Positions 8,020 through 15,929 of a stretch of DNA of 45,458 nt are shown here, in pieces. The stretch's first letter is position 1; the number at the start of each line of letters is the position of its first letter. Source of the stretch: HIMB59 sp038124765 (GTDB taxonomy: Bacteria > Pseudomonadota > Alphaproteobacteria > HIMB59); assembly GCA_038124765.1 (NCBI GenBank), contig JAYPCO010000005.1, positions 1-45,458 on the forward strand, in the 5' to 3' direction. The position numbers were made by a program, and so were the translations under genes. The notes beneath the pieces were generated by a model. That model was not told the DNA's origin. It worked only from the letters and a program-made list of their open reading frames with translations, and did not search any database.

Positions 8020-9227
8020 TTCAATCTTGATAAAACTTCATTTTTATAAATATTAAATTTATCGTCTTTAATAGAATTTCTTATTTGAGAGAAAAATCTA
8101 TTCATAAACCATATATTATAAATCGATAATATAACCATACCTAGAATTTCATTAGATTTAAAAAGATGGTGTACATACGCTTTAGAAAAATTTTTAATTT
8201 CATTTAACTCACATTGAGCATCTAAAGGCGAGTGATCATTTTTATAGATAGAATTATTTAAGTTTATTCCTTTAATTTTATCAAATGATAACATTATCCC
8301 GTGTCTCGCAATTCTAGTTGGGGAAACACAATCAAAAGTGTCATATCCACAACTAACACCATGTAATATATCATCTAATCCCCCTATCCCAAGAACATGA
8401 ACCGGTCTTGTTTGATCAATCCAACTTGAGCACATTGAAAATATCTCATGCATTTGGCCCTTAGTGCCACCCAAAGATCCCCCTATAGCAAGCCCATTAT
8501 AGTCATGAGAGCAAGTTTCTTCACATGCAATTTTTCTTAGGTCTTCGTAAACACCCCCTTGAATAATACCGTACAGCTGTTGAGGCCCTGAAGATCCATG
8601 TCTACTCTCATACCCTGAGAATGATTTATTAAAAGATTTTAAACAACGTTCTGCCCAACGATGACTTAAATACATCGAGTTTTCGGTATATTTTTTGGAA
8701 ACATTATACGGGGTACATTCGTCAAGAACAAAAATTAAATCTGCTCCAAATTTTCTCTGTAATTCAATAGATCTTTCTGGGGTAAGTGAAATTCTATCTC
8801 CATTTAAATAGTTTTTAAAAATAGCTCCTTCTTCATTAATTTTAATTAAAGACTTACGTTTTGAATTTGTGTTTTTTCCTTTGATTTCCTCAGATACAGA
8901 ACCATGACCTAAAGAAAAAATTTGATAACCTCCGCTATCTGTCATCATGGGTCCTCGCCATTTAGTAAAATTTTGAAGACCCCCCTCTTCTGCAACAATT
9001 TCTTCACCTGGTTGAATCATTAAATGATATGTATTAGATAATATAATTTGTGTATTTGCATTGCGTATTTGATCTGGAAGTACTGATTTAACGGTTGCTT
9101 TTGTTCCACAAAAAATAAAGGCTGGTGTCTCGACAACACCATGAAAGGTATTAATTAATCCCACTCTAGATCTCTCGTCCTTGGATTGATGTGTTATTTG
9201 AAAAAAATTAGTCAATTTTTTGAACAA
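8016..9227 (-). CDS. tgt: tRNA-guanine(34) transglycosylase with degenerate zinc site
   Basis: Exchanges G34 of GUN-anticodon tRNAs for a 7-deazaguanine base (queuosine pathway). The 403-residue protein keeps the TDSGG motif (Asp97), Asp169 and the nucleophile-region FDCVSPTR motif (Asp299). Two things are odd. First, aligned to E. coli Tgt, the zinc ligands Cys302, Cys304, Cys307 and His333 correspond to Cys339, Leu341, Ile344 and Tyr370, so three of four are lost. Second, the substrate-pocket loop, normally GGLxVGE, reads GGSLGG (249-254); a Gly at the Val position resembles queuine-using enzymes. It overlaps the upstream transporter gene by 20 nt. That it is a Tgt is secure; base preference and metal content are inferred. 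Confidence 0.93.
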   Translation of the reverse strand: MFKKLTNFFQITHQSKDERSRVGLINTFHGVVETPAFIFCGTKATVKSVLPDQIRNANTQIILSNTYHLMIQPGEEIVAEEGGLQNFTKWRGPMMTDSGGYQIFSLGHGSVSEEIKGKNTNSKRKSLIKINEEGAIFKNYLNGDRISLTPERSIELQRKFGADLIFVLDECTPYNVSKKYTENSMYLSHRWAERCLKSFNKSFSGYESRHGSSGPQQLYGIIQGGVYEDLRKIACEETCSHDYNGLAIGGSLGGTKGQMHEIFSMCSSWIDQTRPVHVLGIGGLDDILHGVSCGYDTFDCVSPTRIARHGIMLSFDKIKGINLNNSIYKNDHSPLDAQCELNEIKNFSKAYVHHLFKSNEILGMVILSIYNIWFMNRFFSQIRNSIKDDKFNIYKNEVLSRLN

Positions 9228-9975
9228 AATACTTTGCTAAATAAATGAAAATTGTATCAAACAGTCCAAGAAAAATTCTTAAAATATAAATCCCAATACC
9301 ATAGGAAATGATTAAATCTAAAATTGGTACAGGATTTGATGAAAGAAGATTAAATGCCAATAAACTAAAAATTAAATTATCAACAAATTGTGAAAATATT
9401 GTTGAAATATTATTACGGAACCATAAATGAGAAGAATTTTTATTTTTAAAATAAGAATAAATAAAAATATCAATTTTTTGACTTATAAAAAAAGCAGATA
9501 TACTTGCAACAATAATAGGAAACTGAGGTAAAAAAATATTTTGAATTGACTCATGCATTTGCAAACTCCACGACCATTCTGGAAAAGTATTTATATCAAT
9601 AGGATTTAAAGAAATTGTTATAAACATGACGATCGTTGAAAAAAGATATGTAGCAATTCCTAAATAAATACATTTAGTTGCGGAATGCTTATCAAAGTAC
9701 TCATTAAGAATATCTGTACATAAAAAAATTGATATAAATAATATTGTTCCTAAAGCCATTGGCTCAGGAAAAAATGGAAATTCCACAACCTTCAAAACTT
9801 GAATATTAGCGAGAATAATCGCAACAGATACATAAACGTAAATGCCTACTTTCCCGAAATATTTAAGTAAAAATAATATGGCAGAATAACAAAAAAGTAC
9901 TTGAAAAGCCCATAGGGTCAAAACAGGTATATTTTGGAGTTGGTGTGAAAGATTGAAAAAAAAGTCTTGAAGCAT
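9208..9975 (-). CDS. yhhQ: YhhQ-family queuosine precursor transporter
   Basis: A 255-residue integral membrane protein with about six to seven hydrophobic segments and the family-typical FLCTDILNEYFDKHSA motif (about residues 85-100). YhhQ (VUT/QPTR) proteins import preQ0, preQ1 or queuine. It is followed by tgt with a 20-nt overlap, which supports a salvage role: import of the base and insertion into tRNA by neighbouring products. The start codon directly abuts the rpmB stop with no spacer. No queuosine biosynthesis gene (queC, D, E or F) is in the window. Confidence 0.87.
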   Translation of the reverse strand: MLQDFFFNLSHQLQNIPVLTLWAFQVLFCYSAILFLLKYFGKVGIYVYVSVAIILANIQVLKVVEFPFFPEPMALGTILFISIFLCTDILNEYFDKHSATKCIYLGIATYLFSTIVMFITISLNPIDINTFPEWSWSLQMHESIQNIFLPQFPIIVASISAFFISQKIDIFIYSYFKNKNSSHLWFRNNISTIFSQFVDNLIFSLLAFNLLSSNPVPILDLIISYGIGIYILRIFLGLFDTIFIYLAKYFVQKID

Positions 9976-10269
9976 TTAGTTAGCTTGTTGGCTAACGTTT
10001 TTTTCAATTTGTTTTTTTATTTTTAGAGCTTTTTCAGTTAATGATCTGGAGCTGGTTTTTGATAAATACTGATCTAAACCACCGTGTTTATCAATTGTTC
10101 TCAATGTTGAGGAGGCAATTCTGAACTTGAATTTTCTCTTTAAAGATTCACTGAAAAGAGTCACACTATTTAAGTTAACCAAAAAACGTCTTTTTGACTT
10201 TATATTGGAGTGACTGACGTGGTGACCAGTTTGATGTTTTTTACCAGTAATATCGCAACTTCTAGACAT
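9976..10269 (-). CDS. rpmB: 50S ribosomal protein L28
   Basis: A 97-residue L28 of the longer alphaproteobacterial form. The N-terminus MSRSCDITGKK is the family signature, followed by HxVSHSNIKSKRRF and a basic middle segment. It binds the large ribosomal subunit. It is the first gene of a run rpmB-yhhQ-tgt, placing tRNA wobble modification under a ribosomal-protein promoter. There is no Shine-Dalgarno sequence before the ATG. A good promoter match lies directly upstream and would give a near-leaderless mRNA. Confidence 0.95.
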   Translation of the reverse strand: MSRSCDITGKKHQTGHHVSHSNIKSKRRFLVNLNSVTLFSESLKRKFKFRIASSTLRTIDKHGGLDQYLSKTSSRSLTEKALKIKKQIEKNVSQQAN

Positions 10270-10277
10270 GAAGTGAG

Positions 10278-10306
10278 TTTATAATATAAAAGTAAGTTTT
10301 TTACAA
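10278..10306 (-). promoter_or_regulatory. Predicted rpmB promoter
   Basis: On the minus strand TTGTAA (10306-10301) is followed after exactly 17 nt by TATAAA (10283-10278), in the short gap between the HAD gene and rpmB. The -10 box ends 8 nt before the ATG at 10269, so the predicted leader is about 2 nt. This is the best promoter match I found before a protein gene in the window. Confidence 0.45.
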
Positions 10307-10315
10307 CACCCGTTA

Positions 10316-11137
10316 TTAAAGTTTTAGATCAGAAATAGCAAATTTAGGCTTATATTTGGCAATCAAAGGATCTATTTCAGCTTTTTTAATAAGCTGAGGT
10401 TTATGAACCCCATTTTTAATCCATAAACCATCGAATCCCATCTCATTACCCCCGGCTATATCATGCCAAAGAGAGTCACCTATTACCAAAACTCTTGAAT
10501 TTTTAAGTATATTTTGAGTTTTGATTATATTTTCATAAATAGGTCTAAATGGTTTTCCGTATCGATAGACTTTACCTCCCATATCTTCATAGAGTTGGGC
10601 AATTGTTCCGCCAGCCATAGATAATTTTTTCTTATCATAAACCATATAATCTGGATTTGAACAAAACAAAGGAAGATTATTTTTCATCATCAAATCTAAA
10701 TCCTCAACAAAATCTAAAATATTCAGATTATTTGTTAAATCTGCAATCATAGCAAAATTTGCATTATTGATATTAGAGACACAATTTAACTTAAAAATAT
10801 TTATCTTTTCTTCAGAGAGCTTTAATGGATAACACTGATTTCCATATTTTTTATAAATATCTTTTAGCAAAGCTTGTAATGCGATCTCTCCGCTTGTAAT
10901 GCAGTAATCATAGAGTGATTGGCTGTATCCAATTTTTTTTAAATTATCAATAGAATGTTGGATAGGGTTAGATGAATTTGAAATTAAAATAACTTTTTTA
11001 TTAAGATTTTTTAATTTTTGAAGACATTGTTCAGCCTTAATAAATTTATCATATCCATTGTGCAATACTCCCCATTGATCAAAAAGAAAAAAATCATAGA
11101 GGTCAATAACCTCATTAAAAGACTTTAAAGTTTTCAA
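10316..11137 (-). CDS. HAD-superfamily class IIA hydrolase (NagD-like, TIGR01459 type)
   Basis: A 273-residue cytoplasmic phosphatase-like protein. Motif I is FDQWGVLHNG with the nucleophile Asp20. The usual second Asp is Trp22, which as I recall is normal for the alphaproteobacterial TIGR01459 group (DxWGV). Motif II Ser lies in VILISNSS; the Lys in YGKPFRPIYE and the acidic IGDSLWHDIAGGN motif complete the HAD core, with a class IIA cap between. The substrate is unknown. The gene overlaps the upstream pyrD by 4 nt, so they are coupled. Alternatives within the family are nucleotidase or sugar-phosphatase activity. Confidence 0.87.
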   Translation of the reverse strand: MKTLKSFNEVIDLYDFFLFDQWGVLHNGYDKFIKAEQCLQKLKNLNKKVILISNSSNPIQHSIDNLKKIGYSQSLYDYCITSGEIALQALLKDIYKKYGNQCYPLKLSEEKINIFKLNCVSNINNANFAMIADLTNNLNILDFVEDLDLMMKNNLPLFCSNPDYMVYDKKKLSMAGGTIAQLYEDMGGKVYRYGKPFRPIYENIIKTQNILKNSRVLVIGDSLWHDIAGGNEMGFDGLWIKNGVHKPQLIKKAEIDPLIAKYKPKFAISDLKL

Positions 11138-12180
11138 GATAACTGGCCGATCACTTCTGATATATTTCGATAGCCCTCTTGATGAATTAGATTTTTTAAA
11201 TCTACAATCATGTTTTTGACATGATAAGGCCCCTGGTAAGCAAGGCTTGTATATAACTGAACTAAAGAGGCACCTAATTTCATCTTATGTAGAACATCAT
11301 TTGCATTGAAAATGCCCCCAACACCAATAATTTTAATTTTACCAGAAGTTAAAGTGTAAAAATCTCTTATTAAATCATTTGATTTTTCAAATAAAGGTTT
11401 CCCACTTATACCTCCTTTGATTTCATAATTTAAAAAAGATTTTTGTATTGTCGTATTTGTTAATATTAATCCATCAACATCATTTGCTAACGCTATTAAT
11501 GCGATATCTTTTTTATCCTGATCGGAGATATCAGGTGAAATTTTGAATAAAATTGGGACTTTTGAGTGGTTTTTCTCTCTAAATTTAAGAAGATTGGTAA
11601 CAATCCTATTAAAGTTTTCTGATTTTAAATTGTCTCTTAAACCAGGTGTATTGGGTGAAGATAAATTTACGACTATATAATCAGAAAGTCTGTGTAATCG
11701 ATCAAATAAAATTTTTAGATCATCCAAGATGTCATTTGTATCTTTATTATTCCCAATATTAATACCAACAATTTTATTAGGAAGACTACTTTGCATATTA
11801 AATTGATTAATATTTTTTTCAAAAACTTCCATTCCCAAATTGTTAAATCCTAGGGAATTTGCTATTGCTTGGTGTTCGTTCAATCTAAAAATTCGAGGTT
11901 TAGGATTGCCTATTTGAGGAAGTGGTGTGACTGTGCCCACTTCAGTAAAACCAAAACCTAAATTTAAAATTGGCTCTATAACTTCTGCATTTTTATCAAA
12001 GCCCGCGGAAAGTCCTATTGGGTTTTTGAATCTTCTACCCCAGATAGATTGCTCCAATAATGTGTCATCCGACTTATCGATTAGTTTAGGGTAAAAACCT
12101 AGTTTTAGTGCCTTGATCGATAGGTTGTGAGAAAACTCTGGGTTAAATTTTTTTAGCAGACGATGTGCTAAATTATACAT
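11134..12180 (-). CDS. pyrD: Dihydroorotate dehydrogenase (quinone), class 2
   Basis: Oxidises dihydroorotate to orotate with FMN and passes electrons to membrane quinone, the fourth step of pyrimidine synthesis. The 348-residue protein has the class 2 N-terminal extension (MYNLAHRLLKKFNPEFSHN) for membrane contact, the NPIGLSAGFDKNAE motif, the catalytic-Ser segment VNLSSPNTPGLR (class 2 uses Ser), and the FMN-phosphate site IIGVGGIFNANDV. Length is normal. It overlaps lysS by 8 nt upstream and the HAD gene by 4 nt downstream. pyrC is about 7.5 kb away. Confidence 0.96.
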   Translation of the reverse strand: MYNLAHRLLKKFNPEFSHNLSIKALKLGFYPKLIDKSDDTLLEQSIWGRRFKNPIGLSAGFDKNAEVIEPILNLGFGFTEVGTVTPLPQIGNPKPRIFRLNEHQAIANSLGFNNLGMEVFEKNINQFNMQSSLPNKIVGINIGNNKDTNDILDDLKILFDRLHRLSDYIVVNLSSPNTPGLRDNLKSENFNRIVTNLLKFREKNHSKVPILFKISPDISDQDKKDIALIALANDVDGLILTNTTIQKSFLNYEIKGGISGKPLFEKSNDLIRDFYTLTSGKIKIIGVGGIFNANDVLHKMKLGASLVQLYTSLAYQGPYHVKNMIVDLKNLIHQEGYRNISEVIGQLS

Positions 12181-13723
12181 CCAGTTTAGAGTTTATTAAC
12201 TCTATGGTTTTATTTTTAGTATAAATTTTGGTAAAAGAGCCTAATCTTGGGCCATTTTCTTGACCAAATACGACTTCGTAAATTAATTTAAAAAAGGTTT
12301 TGATATCATCTTTGTAATTAGAGTTTTTAGCAACAGAAAAAATAGCAGACTGAAAATCATCCGCCTCGGCACTTTCGTCTAATAAAGAAATACTTTTTAC
12401 CACTTCAAGCAGTATAGATTTTTCATCTGAATTTGGAATTTTAAACTTTAAATTAGGCTGAATAAAATCTTTAAAATAATTTATACCACAAAGTATCATC
12501 CTATTAATATAGTCCAACTCTGCTTTAGAGAAGGATGGCTGGTAATTTTGAATTAATCCTAAAATAACTTCCGGATCTTCTGATTTACAAACAGAAATTA
12601 CATTGAGAATAAGGCTAAAATTTATTTTTGATTGGTATTGAGGGTTATTGGCTTTATGAATATGCCAAACTGGGTTATCGGCATTTGTACTATCCTCATT
12701 AAATTTATTTAAGTGAGATAAGTATTCATCAGTATTTTTTGGGATAACATCAAAATATAGTTTTTTTGCAGTTGTAGGTCTTTGATACATAAACATAGCT
12801 AGGCTCTCTTCTATTGAATATTTTAGCCATTCATCAATGCTAATGCCGTTTCCTTTTGATTTGCTTATTTTTTCAGCATTTTCATCTAAAAAGAGTTCGT
12901 AAATTAAATTTTCTGGAGGTGTTGAGCCAATTATTTTACAAATTTTGGATGAAAGCATATAGCTGTCTGTTAAATCTTTACCACACATCTCATAGTCTAC
13001 CCCAAAGGCAGCCCATCTCATTGCCCAATCTACTTTCCATTGAAGTTTACAATTACCATCCAGCACTGATTTAGTTTCAGCCTTACCTTCATTATAATAA
13101 CTTACCGTAAATTCATCTAAATTAATTTCTTCAATGGGAACTTGTAAAATTTTACCCGTATTAGTGTCTATAGGGAAAAAGGGACTGTATGATTTTCTTC
13201 GTTCTTCTCCTAAAGTAGGTAAAACTACATTTTTGATTTCATCGTAGTTAATAAGAATTTTTTTTATAGTTTCATTAAATATACCTGACTTATATGCTTG
13301 GGTGGAGCTTTGAAATGTAAATGGTAAATTAAAACGATCTAAAAACTCAATTAACATTTCGTTATTATGTTGTCCAAAACTTGGAAATTTTTCAAAGGGA
13401 TCAGGAACTGAGGTTAATGGAAAATCTATGAATTTTGACAATAGATCTTTATTAGGAACATTATCAGGAACTTTTCTTAGTCCATCCATATCATCAGAAA
13501 ATGCAATTAAATCTGTTTTACGACCAGTCAATTTTTCAAAACAAAACCTAACCATATTTGTTCGTAAAACTTCTCCAAAAGTACCAATATGCGGTAAGCC
13601 TGATGGCCCATACCCTGTTTCAAAAATTATTGACTTTTTATCATCCTTTAAAGACCCAAGCCTTTTAACAATTTTTTTGGCTTCATTAAAAGGCCAAGAT
13701 TTATAATTGTTATAATCTATCAA
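12173..13723 (-). CDS. lysS: Lysyl-tRNA synthetase, class I
   Basis: Charges tRNA-Lys. It is a class I enzyme, the archaeal-type LysRS found in most alphaproteobacteria and unrelated to E. coli class II LysS. The HIGH motif appears in PSGLPHIGTFGE and the KMSKS motif as KISKSKG. An upstream ATG at 13783 would add 20 residues and overlap the ferredoxin gene by 64 nt, but those residues (MPDTIYRRVRRYHCHISSK) are the ferredoxin gene read in another frame. I prefer the TTG at 13723, which overlaps the ferredoxin TGA as TTGA and begins just before the conserved SWPFNEAKKI segment. That gives 516 residues, normal for the family. Confidence 0.93.
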   Translation of the reverse strand: MIDYNNYKSWPFNEAKKIVKRLGSLKDDKKSIIFETGYGPSGLPHIGTFGEVLRTNMVRFCFEKLTGRKTDLIAFSDDMDGLRKVPDNVPNKDLLSKFIDFPLTSVPDPFEKFPSFGQHNNEMLIEFLDRFNLPFTFQSSTQAYKSGIFNETIKKILINYDEIKNVVLPTLGEERRKSYSPFFPIDTNTGKILQVPIEEINLDEFTVSYYNEGKAETKSVLDGNCKLQWKVDWAMRWAAFGVDYEMCGKDLTDSYMLSSKICKIIGSTPPENLIYELFLDENAEKISKSKGNGISIDEWLKYSIEESLAMFMYQRPTTAKKLYFDVIPKNTDEYLSHLNKFNEDSTNADNPVWHIHKANNPQYQSKINFSLILNVISVCKSEDPEVILGLIQNYQPSFSKAELDYINRMILCGINYFKDFIQPNLKFKIPNSDEKSILLEVVKSISLLDESAEADDFQSAIFSVAKNSNYKDDIKTFFKLIYEVVFGQENGPRLGSFTKIYTKNKTIELINSKLDV

Positions 13724-14037
13724 AATTTTGGAGCTAATGTGACAGTGATACCGTCTAACTCTTCGGTAAATGGTATCTGGCATGTTAGGCGTGAGTTTTT
13801 TTGAACATCAAACGCTTGATCTAGCATTGATTCCTCATCATCGTCTGCTGCTGATAATTTATCTTTCCAATTATCATCTATATAACAATGGCATGTTGCG
13901 CAAGCACAGCAACCACCGCAGATTGCTTCAATATCAAGGCCTGCTTCTCTGATGATCTCCATGATTGAAAAACCCACAGTCGCTTCTAATTTATGATGAT
14001 TGCCATCATGGTCTATAACATTAATCGAATGAGTCAT
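13720..14037 (-). CDS. fdx: [2Fe-2S] ferredoxin, ISC/adrenodoxin type
   Basis: A 105-residue electron-transfer protein. Cluster ligands fit the adrenodoxin/Fdx pattern: Cys40, Cys46 and Cys49 in the CGGCCACATC segment and a fourth Cys in RLTCQIPF near residue 87. Cys43 and Cys44 are extra. Such ferredoxins supply electrons for ISC Fe-S assembly or for haem A synthesis. The divergent neighbour is ctaA, haem A synthase, whose partner reductant in other systems is an adrenodoxin-type ferredoxin, so the pairing is suggestive. lysS follows with a TTGA stop/start overlap. Confidence 0.94.
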   Translation of the reverse strand: MTHSINVIDHDGNHHKLEATVGFSIMEIIREAGLDIEAICGGCCACATCHCYIDDNWKDKLSAADDDEESMLDQAFDVQKNSRLTCQIPFTEELDGITVTLAPKF

Positions 14038-14135
14038 AATTAAGGTTGATAAAATATACCTTTTTAAATTTCAATCAATAAAATCGTCATAATAATGCGA
14101 CTTATTCACTACATCCAATTCGTTTGAGCTATTTG

Positions 14136-14141
14136 TATAAA
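14136..14141 (+). promoter_or_regulatory. Candidate -10 box for ctaA
   Basis: TATAAA lies 7 nt upstream of the ATG at 14149. It would put the transcription start on or next to that codon and favours ATG 14149 over the in-frame GTG at 14146. No convincing -35 box is present, so support is weak alone. Confidence 0.3.
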
Positions 14142-14148
14142 GAATGTG

Positions 14149-15171
14149 ATGGCTTCTAAGAAAAAAATAGACTTGGTATCTGTTTGGTTAATAATTTTAT
14201 CTTTATCAATTCTAATTATGATAACAGTCGGAGGCCTTACAAGACTTACGGAATCTGGGCTCTCAATGGTAGATTGGAATCTTTTTTTGGGAGCTATACC
14301 GCCCATGTCTGAAAATAGCTGGCAAAAACTTTTTGAAGATTACCAAAACTACCCCGAATATAAAATTAAAAATCTTCACATGACTCTTCATGATTTCAAA
14401 TTTATTTTTTGGTGGGAGTATATCCATCGAATGATTGGTAGGTTGATAGGTATTTTATTCTTAATCCCTTTTGGTTTTTTCGTATACAAAAAATATCTCA
14501 CTAAAAAAGAACTAAGGATATATCTAATACTTTTTTTACTTGGTGGTATTCAAGGTTTTATTGGATGGTGGATGGTTAAAAGTGGATTGGATTTAAATCC
14601 TTACGTAAATCATTTTAGATTGGCAATTCACTTAATAATGGCCCAATTGATACTTTCGATTATTTTTTATTTATTACTAAATAGGTTAATCGATACAAAA
14701 TATTCTTATCAGACTATAAGTCATAAAAAGTACATAGTGACATTTAATTTTATTATTCTTCTTACAGTTATCTATGGAGCTTTTATGGCAGGGTTAGATG
14801 CTGGACTATCATTTAACACATGGCCTTTGATGGGAGATCATTTTATACCTGAAAATTTATTCTTCATAGAGGAGAAATTCTATGGTGTATTTGACAATAC
14901 TGTTTTCATTCATTTCTTTCACAGATTGTTGGCTTATTTTTCTATATTTGTTCTTGTAATTATAGTTATCAAATTCATTAATAGAATTGATAATCCAGTT
15001 CAAAAAAAACATCTTTTAATTATTTCCCTTTTGGTATTTTTACAAATTATTTTTGGTATTTTTGTTGTATTAAGTGGCGTTCAGGTGGCTTTAGGCAGTA
15101 TACATCAAATTTTGGGAACACTTGTTTTGGTTGGCACTACTGCTTATAGTCTTAAAATCTTTAAATCCTGA
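14149..15171 (+). CDS. ctaA: Haem A synthase (CtaA/Cox15, type 2)
   Basis: Oxidises the C8 methyl of haem O to give haem A for aa3-type cytochrome oxidase. The protein of about 340 residues has eight hydrophobic segments and the family motifs VGGLTRLTESGLSMVDW, WWEYIHRMIGR (conserved Glu and His), AGLDAGLSFNTWPLMGD, FIHFFHRLLAY and GSIHQILGT, which carry the haem-ligand histidines. A GTG at 14146 precedes the ATG by one codon; I chose the ATG because of the box at 14136-14141. It is divergent from the ferredoxin gene across about 110 nt with no other visible feature. Activity implies that the organism respires with a haem-copper oxidase. Confidence 0.95.
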   Translation: MASKKKIDLVSVWLIILSLSILIMITVGGLTRLTESGLSMVDWNLFLGAIPPMSENSWQKLFEDYQNYPEYKIKNLHMTLHDFKFIFWWEYIHRMIGRLIGILFLIPFGFFVYKKYLTKKELRIYLILFLLGGIQGFIGWWMVKSGLDLNPYVNHFRLAIHLIMAQLILSIIFYLLLNRLIDTKYSYQTISHKKYIVTFNFIILLTVIYGAFMAGLDAGLSFNTWPLMGDHFIPENLFFIEEKFYGVFDNTVFIHFFHRLLAYFSIFVLVIIVIKFINRIDNPVQKKHLLIISLLVFLQIIFGIFVVLSGVQVALGSIHQILGTLVLVGTTAYSLKIFKS

Positions 15172-15204
15172 AATCTAAATATATAAAAAATCGAATAAAC
15201 TAAT

Positions 15205-15921
15205 ATGAGTAATATAATAATTGTCGGTGCTGGTGGTGCAGCTGGCCAATCTTGTTTAGAGAGCATGCAAGACGATCACAAATTATATTTAATCTCGAGA
15301 AGTGAAATTGACTTAAGTAAAGTTAAAGAAAAAAATTCTGATAATATTAATTCTTCTATAATTAATATAAACGACTACAACAAAGTTGCAGAATTTATAA
15401 CAGACATTACATTTCAAATAGATGGAATAGTGTTCGCTCTGGGTTCGATTACTTTAAAACCTTTTTCTAATACATCTATTAACGATTTTAAAAATACAAT
15501 GGAAGATAATTTTTATAATATTGTTAACTTTATGAATTTAGCTATCCCAAAAATGGCGGATAACTCTTCTGTAGTATTTTTTTCATCAATTGCAGCAACA
15601 AAAGGATTTAAAAATCACGCTGCAATCTCAGCTGCTAAAAGCGCCTTATCGGGTTTCTCATTAGCCTTGGCAGCAGATTATGCTCCTAAGATTAGATTTA
15701 ATACGATTTCACCTAGTCTAAGTTATTCAAAAATGTCAAATTTTATTACAAATAACGAAAAAATTGCCGATGGACTTAGTAAAATGCATCCAATGGCACG
15801 ATTAGGCAATGGTAGCGATCTCGGTAGTTTAGCGTCATTTCTAATTTCTAAAAAAAGTTCATGGATCACCGGACAAAACTTTAACGTGGATGGTGGTAGG
15901 TCTACGTTAATCACAAAATAA
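15205..15921 (+). CDS. Degenerate short-chain dehydrogenase/reductase (catalytic Tyr missing)
   Basis: A 238-residue SDR-fold protein. The N-terminal nucleotide-binding Gly motif is present (VGAGGAAG, residues 7-14) and the C-terminal WITGQNFNVDGGRS signature is intact. In the catalytic Ser-x12-Tyr-x3-Lys pattern, Ser128 and Lys145 are present but the Tyr position (141) is Ile, in AAISAAKSA. Classical SDR chemistry is therefore unlikely, and it may be a binding or regulatory protein or use another acid. It begins 33 nt after ctaA and is followed 8 nt later by a photolyase gene, with a second, intact SDR after that. Confidence 0.88.
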   Translation: MSNIIIVGAGGAAGQSCLESMQDDHKLYLISRSEIDLSKVKEKNSDNINSSIININDYNKVAEFITDITFQIDGIVFALGSITLKPFSNTSINDFKNTMEDNFYNIVNFMNLAIPKMADNSSVVFFSSIAATKGFKNHAAISAAKSALSGFSLALAADYAPKIRFNTISPSLSYSKMSNFITNNEKIADGLSKMHPMARLGNGSDLGSLASFLISKKSSWITGQNFNVDGGRSTLITK

Positions 15922-15929
15922 GAAACCTC

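Noticed and set aside
10316..11137. HAD hydrolase as a broken enzyme because the second Asp of motif I is Trp
   Set aside because: As far as I recall DxWGV is normal for the alphaproteobacterial TIGR01459 group, so it is not a defect.
13428..13706. Open frame of 92 codons antisense to lysS
   Set aside because: Entirely within the conserved class I LysRS coding region; no motif and no start signal.
14109..14306. Minus-strand frame over the start of ctaA
   Set aside because: Overlaps conserved ctaA transmembrane codons and has no protein-like features.
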